From Caldifarciminota bacterium (GTDB lineage: Bacteria > Hydrothermota > UBA3072 > WFRC01), in contig WFRC01000328.1 in assembly GCA_015486685.1 (NCBI GenBank), positions 1 to 21,469 of the forward strand: DNA of 21,469 bases. Direction: 5' to 3'. The position numbers and the translations under genes were made by a program. The notes beneath the pieces were generated by a model, which was not told the DNA's origin, did not search any database, and worked only from the letters and a program-made list of their open reading frames with translations. Below, piece after piece: positions 1 through 7,407 of the stretch. Every line of letters starts with the position of its first letter. Position 1 is the stretch's first letter.

Positions 1-794
1 ATATTCTCAAATTCTGTCCAGTGATGTCCCATTGTATCCACAGGTATTACAATATCTGCTTTGCTCAAAAGCATCTTCTCCAATTTTACCTTTGCGAGTT
101 CATCACTTCTCATATATATTTCAAATGCCGTATTCAAATTACCCGGATGTGAGGGCTTTTCATCAAACACAATGGCAATTACAATTTCTGCACCCATATC
201 AATTGCTGCTTCAATAGGAATATTTGCTGTTACCCCTCCATCTACAAGCACCATATCGCCCATTCTTACAGGCGGGAATATCCCTGGAATTGCAGCACTT
301 GCCTTTACTGCTTCCCATAGATAACCCTCTTTCATAATTATATCCCTTCCGCTGATTAAATCCAGTGAAACAGCGGCAAATGGAATTTTCAGGTCGTCAA
401 AGGTATTTTCTCCGAATATGGTCTTAAATATTTTGGTTATGTTCTCTTCAGGCACAAAAGATTGTTTAAGAAATGATTCGGTCATTACCATTCCACCTTT
501 AAGCTTATTCCTCAATCTGTCAAACCAGGTGTCCTCATCTGTTTTTCTGAAATTTTCCAGTCCAATATCCTTATATGCATCAGACTTTATTGCCCTGTAC
601 GCCTCCTGCCTTATAATTTCAATATCAGGATTAAGGCAATATACTGCCCCCACTATGGCACCCATACTTGTGCCAGCAATAATATTTACAGGTATATTTT
701 CTTTCTTCAATACTTCCAACACACCTATATAGGCTAATCCCTTTGCACCACCGCCTGAAAGTGCCAATCCTATTAATGGTTTTTGGAATATCAT
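1..794 (-). CDS. Patatin-like phospholipase (RssA-type), 3' end beyond window
   Basis: Reading from the ATG at 794 towards base 1 gives 264 codons with no stop, so the C-terminus lies outside the window. The N-terminus carries the patatin oxyanion-hole glycines SGGGAKG (residues 13-19), the nucleophile elbow GTSMG with Ser43, and the catalytic Asp in VDGG (Asp185), so the Ser-Asp dyad is intact. There is no signal peptide and no trailing surface domain in view, so it is probably a cytoplasmic or membrane-associated acyl hydrolase like RssA/YchK rather than a secreted PlpD-type protein. The substrate cannot be read from sequence. The start is firm: it sits just before the conserved first strand and 5 nt after a good -10 box, which implies a leaderless mRNA. 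Confidence 0.9.
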   Translation of the reverse strand, partial: MIFQKPLIGLALSGGGAKGLAYIGVLEVLKKENIPVNIIAGTSMGAIVGAVYCLNPDIEIIRQEAYRAIKSDAYKDIGLENFRKTDEDTWFDRLRNKLKGGMVMTESFLKQSFVPEENITKIFKTIFGENTFDDLKIPFAAVSLDLISGRDIIMKEGYLWEAVKASAAIPGIFPPVRMGDMVLVDGGVTANIPIEAAIDMGAEIVIAIVFDEKPSHPGNLNTAFEIYMRSDELAKVKLEKMLLSKADIVIPVDTMGHHWTEFEN

Positions 795-799
795 AGTTT

Positions 800-827
800 A
801 TAATATGATTATTTTTCTAAAAGTCAA
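800..827 (-). promoter_or_regulatory. Sigma70-type promoter of the patatin gene, leaderless
   Basis: On the minus strand TTGACT (827-822), a 16-nt spacer and TATTAT (805-800) are followed by AAACT and then the ATG at 794. A start 6-7 nt after the -10 box falls on the start codon. No Shine-Dalgarno sequence is present. Confidence 0.7.
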
Positions 828-848
828 ATGAAAAAAAGCGGTGGCAGG

Positions 849-908
849 TGGGGATGAGGTGCTTGCATTTTTTCATTTTGAGTGTCACAGAGTCAAGCAC
901 CGTCCCCA
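849..908. repeat. Imperfect inverted repeat, REP-like
   Basis: TGGGGATGAGGTGCTTG (849-865) is matched by the reverse complement of 894-908, TGGGGACGGTGCTTG. The arms differ only by a small bulge (TGA against C) and are separated by 28 nt. Read on the minus strand, the hairpin lies just after the stop of the TPR gene (917) and is followed about 12 nt later by a run of Ts, so it may also end transcription of that operon. The arm resembles GGGGAC-G-GTNCTTGAC repeats I associate with REP elements of tyrosine (Y1) transposases; that link is from memory. It fills most of the 122 nt between the TPR and patatin genes. Confidence 0.6.
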
Positions 909-916
909 TCGACTGT

Positions 917-2527
917 TTAAAATCTTTTCCCCAACTTTTTGACCATTGGGTTTTCAGGGGCTATGGAATACGCCCTCTGAAAATATTGATATGCTTCATT
1001 TCTCTTTCCTGCTTGCAAAAGCAGGGAAGAGACATTTATAATTGCAGGGACAAAATCAGGATTTATCTTTACCGCCTGTTTGAATAATTTTAAGGATTCC
1101 CCAGGATTGTGCTCGTTCTTAAACATAATAATTCCCAGATTAAAGTATGCCTTTGGATTCATAGGGCTTACCTCTATAGCCTTTCTTAAAATGTGCTCTG
1201 CACCTTTTACATCACCTTCCTTATATTTTATCACTGAGAGATTTACATAAGCCCTACCGTAATCAGGCTTTACCTGGATAGATTTTAAGAATAAATTTTC
1301 TGCATTATTGAAATCACCAACATTTTGATATGCAAGCCCTAAATTATTATATCCCGTGAATGATTTCGGATTGTGCTTGATTACATATCTCCAGAGTGTA
1401 AATTCATTCCTCCATACCCGTGTTTCTTTTACACTAATAAGAATATAAAATATGGATAGTCCTGCAATAACAACATAAAAATAATGCTTTTTTTTGAGTA
1501 GACCTAAGGGGTATGATAATATTAAGAAAAATGCAACAGAAGGTAGATACATATATCTCCAGGCAAGTGGATATACCACAGGTATAATGTTTGAAACAGG
1601 TATGAAGAGTATTAAGAAGAAAAATAGTGCGAATGAGACGAGTTTATTCCTTCTGGCAAAAAGGTAGATAAGGTAGATATATAATAGTAGCCCCAGCCAG
1701 AGAAATATTGTCAAAGGTCGGAGTGTATTATAGATGGGGATATATGGGTCAAGCGGGAGTCCTATAGGAATTAAAAGTTTGAAAATATAGATGAAGAATG
1801 TAAAAGGGATTGTGTTTATTACAGCACTGTATGGATGGCCTGAGAAGATGCGGTTCTCATTGAGAAATGCCTGAATGTGACCGGGGTGCGGCAGCCATAG
1901 TCTATTTGTGGTAAATACATAAATAAAACCCAGAATAAGAACAAGGAAAAATGGCAGGGTATAGATGTATCTTTTCTTTTTTTTGAATAAAAACTCATAG
2001 AAAAGTAGAATAAAAGGAAGAATGATTGCCACTTCTTTGGCAAGGAGGGCACAGAGAAAAAGTATAAAAGAGAGAATAATTTCTTTCCATCCCTTTCTTT
2101 TTGCATATAAAATAAAACTTGACAAAAAGAATATTGAATAGAGCATCTCCTTTCTGTGGGAAAGGGCAATAATGCTCTCTATTAGAAGGGGATATATCCC
2201 ATAAAGAAATGTCAATATCAGAGATATGTGCCTATCTTTTATAAATATATTCAAAGTCAAAAATATCAACCAGCAAACAATCAAATGCAGAACCAGATTT
2301 GTAAATCTCCAGCCTGCATAATGGCTATCCCATATTTTCCAATCCATTATAAATGTAATTTCTCTCAGTGGCCTCTTAAAGGGTGAAAAATGAAAGATAT
2401 TCTGAAAGGATTTGATTGTATAATTTTCCTGAATGAGTTCTACATCATCATAAACCAGAGGATATTTGAGTGTATGTAAATAAAGTATGATAACGAAAAG
2501 GGGTATAATCCAGAAAAACCTTTTCAT
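917..2527 (-). CDS. GT-C-like multi-pass membrane glycosyltransferase with C-terminal TPR repeats
   Basis: 536 residues. Residues 1-385 are strongly hydrophobic with about ten membrane spans, and the first external loop after span 1 carries an Asp pair (YDDVEL, Asp27-Asp28), the usual position of the metal/catalytic acid in GT-C enzymes such as PMT/TMTC. Residues about 389-530 form four TPR units (for example NLGLAYQNVGDFNNAENLF), each with the Asn-Leu-Gly and Ala signature positions. This architecture matches TMTC/PMT-like polyprenyl-phosphate-sugar-dependent transferases that modify exported proteins; the acceptor is unknown. It is the last gene of the 6992-917 operon, and its ATG overlaps the stop of the outer-membrane gene by 4 nt (ATGA), indicating translational coupling. 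It could also be a TPR membrane protein without transferase activity. Confidence 0.75.
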   Translation of the reverse strand: MKRFFWIIPLFVIILYLHTLKYPLVYDDVELIQENYTIKSFQNIFHFSPFKRPLREITFIMDWKIWDSHYAGWRFTNLVLHLIVCWLIFLTLNIFIKDRHISLILTFLYGIYPLLIESIIALSHRKEMLYSIFFLSSFILYAKRKGWKEIILSFILFLCALLAKEVAIILPFILLFYEFLFKKKKRYIYTLPFFLVLILGFIYVFTTNRLWLPHPGHIQAFLNENRIFSGHPYSAVINTIPFTFFIYIFKLLIPIGLPLDPYIPIYNTLRPLTIFLWLGLLLYIYLIYLFARRNKLVSFALFFFLILFIPVSNIIPVVYPLAWRYMYLPSVAFFLILSYPLGLLKKKHYFYVVIAGLSIFYILISVKETRVWRNEFTLWRYVIKHNPKSFTGYNNLGLAYQNVGDFNNAENLFLKSIQVKPDYGRAYVNLSVIKYKEGDVKGAEHILRKAIEVSPMNPKAYFNLGIIMFKNEHNPGESLKLFKQAVKINPDFVPAIINVSSLLLQAGKRNEAYQYFQRAYSIAPENPMVKKLGKRF

Positions 2528-3396
2528 TTAGGAAAATATGTAATGGAGATAAGATTTGATACAGGTAAATCCGTATGAAGATTTAGTGTATAGTCAACCC
2601 TGAATGGACGATGCATGAAACCTGCTCCAAGCAAGATAAAATCATTGGATAATCCAAGTGATAATCCCAGAAAATCTTTGTATTTACTGGAAATCTTAAA
2701 TGTTTCTCCTATTGTATTATTGTCAAAAAAGAAATCTCCTTCATAAGAGGTCAACCATTTATAAATCTTTCTTTTCCCACCAAAACCAAAAATATATCTC
2801 CGTCCTGCATATATTTTATTGTCAGAAAAGTATTCCGGGGTGGAAAAAATATCCTTTATTACAAAACCAAGAGAAAAATCTGGGGTAAGAGAATGGTGTA
2901 ATCCTGCATCTAACCCTAATCTGTATCCTGTAGTCACATATAAATCTCTATATATTCCCTTTGTAGATATGCCAAATGTAGTGTTTTTGAATATCTTCTG
3001 GCTGTAGTTTATAACGACGGCATTATCGGTAATACTGAAATATTTTATACTATCTGATATAATACCTTCACCGGGATCCAGTTGCCCGTTGCCATTTCTG
3101 TCATTAAGGGCGTTTCTTGTATCGGGAATATCAGAGGAGTAAAACCGTATTAAATAGAATGAAACACCCTGGCTACCCCTTTTTAAGATACCTCCTAATG
3201 CACCGTAAAATTCCATCCCGCCAAAAAGACTCACACCGTAAAATGAAAATTCAGGTGCTAAAATAGATGAAGCGGCAGGATTCTGATAACCGTCCACAGG
3301 TAGAGCAACTGCGAATTGTCCAGGCCCGGAACAGGATTTAACGCCTATATCCAGAAAATTATCGGGATAAAGGGAAAACACTAATAAAAGAAGCAT
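2524..3396 (-). CDS. PorV/UPF0164-like outer-membrane beta-barrel protein
   Basis: 290 residues. It starts with a very short hydrophobic signal (residues 1-9), then an N-terminal NPAASSILAPEF element like the NPAGLA-type signature of FadL/PorV-like barrels, followed by alternating Gly/aromatic strands to a C-terminal strand ending TYFPK. This suggests an outer-membrane barrel of PorV/PorQ or UPF0164 type; assignment is from pattern, not alignment. An insertion at residues 99-110 (DRNGNGQLDPGE) is a textbook 12-residue EF-hand loop. The ATG shares one base with the TAA of the EF-G-like gene (TAATG), so the start is fixed by coupling and no upstream extension is possible without running far into that gene. 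If PorV-like, it may shuttle type IX substrates such as the product of 5436-6992. Confidence 0.65.
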   Translation of the reverse strand: MLLLLVFSLYPDNFLDIGVKSCSGPGQFAVALPVDGYQNPAASSILAPEFSFYGVSLFGGMEFYGALGGILKRGSQGVSFYLIRFYSSDIPDTRNALNDRNGNGQLDPGEGIISDSIKYFSITDNAVVINYSQKIFKNTTFGISTKGIYRDLYVTTGYRLGLDAGLHHSLTPDFSLGFVIKDIFSTPEYFSDNKIYAGRRYIFGFGGKRKIYKWLTSYEGDFFFDNNTIGETFKISSKYKDFLGLSLGLSNDFILLGAGFMHRPFRVDYTLNLHTDLPVSNLISITYFPK

Positions 3397-5426
3397 TACC
3401 TCTTTTCCTTCTCTTCTGCCCTTTTTTCAACCATCTTATCCTGAATTTCCTTCGGCATCTCCTGATAATAAGCAAATTTCTGTGTAAATGTGCCTTTTCC
3501 CTGGGTAATTGAACGGAGTTGTGTGGAATATTTATACATTTCACCATCAGGCACATAGGCTTTAATCTTTTGATATTTCCCTACCCTATCCATCCCCAAT
3601 ATTTGTCCTCTCCGCGAGTTTAAATCACCAATCACATCACCCATATACTCTTCTGGAACCGTTACTTCTATCTCAAGAACAGGTTCCAGTATGACAGGAT
3701 TTGCCTTCTGCGCTGCATTTTTGAATGCCATAGAACCTGCAATCTTAAAGGCGATATCAGAAGAGTCCACGGGATGATAAGAACCGTCATATATTGTAAC
3801 CTGTATATTCATAACAGGATAACCTGCCAGGATGCCTTTACTCAATGCTTCCTTTACACCCTTTTCTACCGAAGGGATATATTTACTGGGCACAACCCCT
3901 CCAACAATCTTATTGACAAATTCAAATTCCTTTTCTTTCAATGGTTCAATCTTGAGCCAGACATCTCCATATTGCCCTCTGCCACCTGTTTGTTTTTTGT
4001 ATTTACCCTGGGCTTCTACAGTTGATTTTATTGTTTCTCTATATTTCACAAGCGGTCTTTCTACCCCTACTTCAACGCCAAATTTTCTCTTTAATGCACC
4101 TATAATTACATCCAGATGCATCTCGCCAAGTCCATATATAAGGGTTTGTTTTGTTTCGGTATCATATCCGTAAGAAAAAGAGGGGTCTTCTTGATGGATT
4201 TTTGCGAGTGCAGACGAAACCTTTTCTTCATCACCTTTGGTCTTTGGAACAATAGCGAGTGCAATACTTGTCGGAGGAAATTCTATTGCAGGATAAGTGA
4301 TATTATAATTCTTGTCTGACAATGTATCTGATGTCTCCGTATTTTTTAATTTCACAAGTGCCCCAATTTCTCCTGCACTCAATTTCTCTGTTTCAATCCT
4401 TTCTTTTCCTTTAAGGAGATAAATTTGGTTAATCTTTTCCGGTTTTTTCTTATTTACATTAAATACCTCTGAGCCTGCTTCAAGCTTACCACTCAATACC
4501 TTGATAAGGTTCATTTCGCCAAGGTGCGGTTCAAATATTGTCTTAAAGACAAATCCGGAGAATGGCCCATCTGGAGAAACTTCTATTTCTTTACCATCCT
4601 TGAGACCTTTAATCTTTCTATTTTTATAAGAAGGGAGTATGCTGTAAATCATATCCATAAGGGATTTGACGCCTATACTTGACAATGCATCACCTGCAAG
4701 AACAGGGTAGATTTTGCCGTTCAAAATGCCCGATTTCACACCATTTCTTATTTCATCCTCTGTTAACTCTTCTTCATTTATGTATTTCTCCATCAAGGCA
4801 TCATCTATCTCAGAAACAGATTCAATCAAAAGATTGCGATATTTATCAAATGTAGAAACCAATTCATCAGGGATATTTGTTTCTTTGCCATTTATGTATG
4901 CCTTCTTGTTAAAAACATTCACAATACCTTTGAGGTCTTTGAAACTCCCTATAGGAAATGTTAAAGGAAAGACACCACTACCAAAATCTGATTTTAGAGA
5001 TGCAAATAATGTCTCAAAATTTGTATTTTCCTTCCCGAATTTATTGGCAAAAATCATCAGAGGGATATTTTTCTCCCTGGCATATTCCCATAGTTTTTCT
5101 GTTCCAACCTCAATTCCGGACTGAGCATCAATTACAAGGATTGCACTATCAATTACAGATAGACCTGAAAATACCTCTCCCCAGAAATCCATAAATCCTG
5201 GCAGGTCTATAAGATTAATATCTATATCCTTATTTTTGAATGTAGCAAGTGAAAGGCTGATGCTGAATTTCCTGCTAATTTCATCAGGATTGTAATCAAA
5301 CAAAGATGTGCCGTCATCAACCTTTCCCTGTCTATTTGTTTCACCAGCAATATACAGAATATTATCAGCCAATGTTGTTTTGCCTGCACCATTATGTCCT
5401 ATCAATGCAATGTTCTTAATCGCCAA
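3396..5426 (-). CDS. EF-G-like translational GTPase paralogue with altered GTPase motifs
   Basis: 676 residues with the full EF-G domain order: G domain with P-loop GHNGAGKT (10-17), domain II, domain III, domain IV (GGRGQYGDVW) and domain V (RRGQILGMDR). It belongs with the EF-G-like paralogues (EF-G2 type), not canonical EF-G. Switch I lacks the RGITI motif (RKFSIS instead), switch II reads DLPGFMDF with Phe78 where the catalytic His normally stands (DTPGHVDF), and G4 reads NKFG (128-131) instead of NKMD. GTP hydrolysis and guanine selectivity are therefore probably altered. The start is TTG, supported by AGGAGG at 5432-5437 with 5-nt spacing; this SD overlaps the TAG stop of the gene before it. 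The cellular role is unknown; it is co-transcribed with envelope and secretion genes. Confidence 0.9.
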   Translation of the reverse strand: MAIKNIALIGHNGAGKTTLADNILYIAGETNRQGKVDDGTSLFDYNPDEISRKFSISLSLATFKNKDIDINLIDLPGFMDFWGEVFSGLSVIDSAILVIDAQSGIEVGTEKLWEYAREKNIPLMIFANKFGKENTNFETLFASLKSDFGSGVFPLTFPIGSFKDLKGIVNVFNKKAYINGKETNIPDELVSTFDKYRNLLIESVSEIDDALMEKYINEEELTEDEIRNGVKSGILNGKIYPVLAGDALSSIGVKSLMDMIYSILPSYKNRKIKGLKDGKEIEVSPDGPFSGFVFKTIFEPHLGEMNLIKVLSGKLEAGSEVFNVNKKKPEKINQIYLLKGKERIETEKLSAGEIGALVKLKNTETSDTLSDKNYNITYPAIEFPPTSIALAIVPKTKGDEEKVSSALAKIHQEDPSFSYGYDTETKQTLIYGLGEMHLDVIIGALKRKFGVEVGVERPLVKYRETIKSTVEAQGKYKKQTGGRGQYGDVWLKIEPLKEKEFEFVNKIVGGVVPSKYIPSVEKGVKEALSKGILAGYPVMNIQVTIYDGSYHPVDSSDIAFKIAGSMAFKNAAQKANPVILEPVLEIEVTVPEEYMGDVIGDLNSRRGQILGMDRVGKYQKIKAYVPDGEMYKYSTQLRSITQGKGTFTQKFAYYQEMPKEIQDKMVEKRAEEKEKR

Positions 5427-5431
5427 ATTTA

Positions 5432-5437
5432 CCTCCT
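5432..5437 (-). promoter_or_regulatory. Shine-Dalgarno site fixing a TTG start
   Basis: Minus-strand AGGAGG lies 5 nt before the TTG at 5426 and is interleaved with the TAG stop of the upstream gene. It shows that the organism uses a normal anti-SD for operon-internal genes. Confidence 0.8.
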
Positions 5438-6992
5438 ATTTAATCTTTAACATTTTTTCTGTTTGACGAAATGTCTCGTTTCCCGATTTTATTATTAAGT
5501 GGTAGAAATAAAAGCCTGCCTTTGCCTCTTTCCCTCTTTCATCCCTTCCATCCCAATCAGATGTATATTCTCCTTTCGTTCTGAAACCTTCGTCAAGATT
5601 TTTAACAACGCGACCCGCAAGGTCGCATATTATAAGTTTAATTGCCCCATCCTGTTTAAGCGTATATGGAATGATTGTATAATTTGAAAAAGGATTGGGG
5701 TAGTTTTGTGAAAGTATACTTATATCATTGACATTTACTGCATTTTCCAACAAACTTTTTATTGCAGGAAAAATATCCTCCCCTTTGATGCTCAAAATTT
5801 CTTCCGGGTAAAAATCAAGGACAGCAAGGGAATAAGGGCTATTCATAAAGACGCCTGCAAATTGCCCGCCTTCATAAGAAAATAGTGGGCGGCTGGGATA
5901 AATTGTATCTACCTCCTCTCCATATATGGGCAAGAATTTACTATTTTTATAAAGGGTAAATAACCAATGTGAGATTCCAGTATTCTCAGGTAGAAATTCA
6001 ATGTGGGAGATATATCCCTTTTCGTTAAAGCCCCTTATGAATTTAATATGGAGCACATTACTAAGAAATGTGGAATCAAAGGCACTGCCATTTGTTTCAA
6101 TATATCTCCCAAGATACGGGGCAATAAGGATACACTTTCCATTTGATTGTAAATATTTTGTAAATAATTCCTTCTGCCTTCGGGATAGGAGGAAATCTCC
6201 CTTTGGAGATTCATACCATATAATAAAATCGGATGAAAACAGGGTTGAATCAGGGAAACCTCTATACCAAACATCCCAGAAAAAATAGTCATTAAATTCT
6301 CTCTGAAATACATCTTTATACCATCTTAATCTTTCTCTTAAATCAGGTGTATTTGGTGCATCAAAAACGAAAAGTGTGGGAGACATTCGGGCAGGGATGG
6401 TGCTGATGCCTTTTACATTACGAAATACCCCCTCTGCATTGAGCGTACTTACCCTTAAATCTATATCAAAATCTCCTTTTATTGCAGGCACCTGCCATAC
6501 GGAGGAGAAAACGGAATCTCCTTTTTCCATATCTATACTATCTACCATATTGGTATTTTTCCTTATTATCAAGGTTGCAGATTTGATGCCATTATTTACG
6601 GGAATGCCATTCCATGAAAACGAAACAGTAAGTGTCAAAGTATCCAGCGTCTTGAAAATATGCTTATTGATAGAGATAAAATTAATGTCAGGGACAAGGA
6701 AAAGGCTATCTTTAACTCCCTGGTTTTCATCTTTAATAGAAAAATGAATAGGCATAGGCGCGTTATTGTCAACTATCGCCCGAAACTTTAAGGAATCACC
6801 CTCAGGTGTTACACTATCAATATCCGAATGAATATAAGAAGATTTTAACCTGTAAAATGTGGTATCGTTAAAATTCCCTACAATTACCAGATTCACAGAG
6901 TTGCCTGAGTATGCAGTAGCCTTCTGGTTTCCCGGGTTTATCACCCGAACACTATTTATTGTAAATCCCAATACCAAAAATATCCATGTCAT
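5436..6992 (-). CDS. Secreted protein with type IX (FlgD Ig-like) C-terminal sorting domain
   Basis: 518 residues from the ATG at 6992. Residues 1-15 (MTWIFLVLGF...) form a short signal peptide, followed by Ig-like beta regions to about residue 210. A middle section of about 200 residues contains SDFIIWYESPKGDFLLSRRQ and later LFTKYLQSNGKCILIAPYLG, which resembles the degenerate glutamine-amidotransferase-like fold seen in large secreted proteins of FCB-type bacteria (inference). The last 93 residues (426-518) are a classic sorting domain beginning NYPNPFSNYTIIPYTL and ending in KMLKIK. The protein is likely exported and cell-surface attached through a PorSS/T9SS-like system. A longer reading from TTG at 7028 is rejected because that TTG is part of the -35 box TTGACA. 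First gene of the operon running to 917. Confidence 0.8.
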   Translation of the reverse strand: MTWIFLVLGFTINSVRVINPGNQKATAYSGNSVNLVIVGNFNDTTFYRLKSSYIHSDIDSVTPEGDSLKFRAIVDNNAPMPIHFSIKDENQGVKDSLFLVPDINFISINKHIFKTLDTLTLTVSFSWNGIPVNNGIKSATLIIRKNTNMVDSIDMEKGDSVFSSVWQVPAIKGDFDIDLRVSTLNAEGVFRNVKGISTIPARMSPTLFVFDAPNTPDLRERLRWYKDVFQREFNDYFFWDVWYRGFPDSTLFSSDFIIWYESPKGDFLLSRRQKELFTKYLQSNGKCILIAPYLGRYIETNGSAFDSTFLSNVLHIKFIRGFNEKGYISHIEFLPENTGISHWLFTLYKNSKFLPIYGEEVDTIYPSRPLFSYEGGQFAGVFMNSPYSLAVLDFYPEEILSIKGEDIFPAIKSLLENAVNVNDISILSQNYPNPFSNYTIIPYTLKQDGAIKLIICDLAGRVVKNLDEGFRTKGEYTSDWDGRDERGKEAKAGFYFYHLIIKSGNETFRQTEKMLKIK

Positions 6993-7000
6993 ATCCTTAC

Positions 7001-7028
7001 AATATAAAATTTTTCCTGAAGATGTCAA
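7001..7028 (-). promoter_or_regulatory. Promoter of the 6992-917 operon, near-leaderless
   Basis: TTGACA (7028-7023), 16-nt spacer, TATATT (7006-7001), then GTAAGGAT and the ATG at 6992. A start 6-7 nt after the -10 box leaves a leader of only 1-2 nt, and the AAGGA is too close to the ATG to act as a normal SD. Confidence 0.7.
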
Positions 7029-7104
7029 GGAAAAAATATTTTTGCCTTATTTTCATTTTTAGATAGGGTTGATAGGATAACCAAACAAAAAAGATAGCCT
7101 AATT

Positions 7105-7130
7105 TGTCAATTGTCAATGCCTGACCCCCT
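7105..7130 (-). repeat. REP-like segment (GGGGTCAGG-type)
   Basis: On the minus strand AGGGGGTCAGGCATTGACAA is followed directly by TTGACA. It resembles in layout the 849-908 element (GGGGAC-GGTGC-TTGAC...) and the 12021-12043 segment. The grouping is by eye and the resemblance is moderate. Confidence 0.35.
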
Positions 7131-7211
7131 TTGGGAGGTAAGTGAATATTGGGATTGGTAAATTACTGATGCCTCCGGGATTTAGATGGGAGGGATTAAG
7201 GGAGGGTGAAT

Positions 7212-7312
7212 CTGTTGTTGTTTTGTAGTTTTTACAATTAACGGCTTACGCCTTACGCTTTACGAATTAATTCCGCATTCTCACTTCCGCATTATTCTGG
7301 TCACGAAACGCG
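7212..7312 (+). repeat. Dispersed heptamer repeat, copy A
   Basis: Begins TTGTTGTTTT, then TTACAATTAACG, three tandem heptamers of the form NNTTACG (GCTTACG, CCTTACG, CTTTACG), then two TTCCGCATT-type units separated by CTCAC, and ends ATTATTCTGGTCACG. Copy B at 12111-12188 carries the same modules in the same order in the opposite orientation. Confidence 0.7.
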
Positions 7313-7373
7313 GTTTTTAAATAATTTTGACCTATGCCTAACTAAAAAATAATGTAAAAGAGGAGTTTTCCCC

Positions 7374-7401
7374 TTGACTTATTCATAAAAAATTGTAAGA
7401 T
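7374..7401 (+). promoter_or_regulatory. Promoter of purM, leaderless
   Basis: TTGACT (7374-7379), 16-nt spacer, TAAGAT (7396-7401), then GAAGAT and the ATG at 7408. The predicted transcript start falls on the ATG. Confidence 0.7.
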
Positions 7402-7407
7402 GAAGAT

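Larger units (their letters stand above)
7029..7407. other. Divergent intergenic region between the secretion operon and purM
   Basis: 379 nt with no convincing gene. It contains the -35/-10 boxes for purM near its right end, a REP-like segment (7105-7130) and copy A of a dispersed heptamer repeat (7212-7312). The rest is low-complexity, with purine-rich stretches (7165-7210). No riboswitch-like fold is apparent, and none could be carried by purM if its mRNA is leaderless. Confidence 0.6.

Noticed and set aside
1819..2169. Antisense-frame ORF of 116 codons inside the GT-C gene
   Set aside because: Same-strand shadow in another frame of a clear membrane protein; no recognisable content.
6993..7028. 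TTG start at 7028 for the sorting-domain protein
   Set aside because: The TTG is the start of the -35 box TTGACA; the signal peptide begins at ATG 6992.
7075..7118. Second minus-strand promoter (TTGACA ... TATCTT) upstream of the secretion operon
   Set aside because: The spacer is 15 nt, it lies within a REP-like segment, and a better promoter lies right at the gene.
7321..7407. Possible riboswitch or purine-responsive leader before purM
   Set aside because: The best promoter leaves no leader, and no conserved purine or other riboswitch core is visible.
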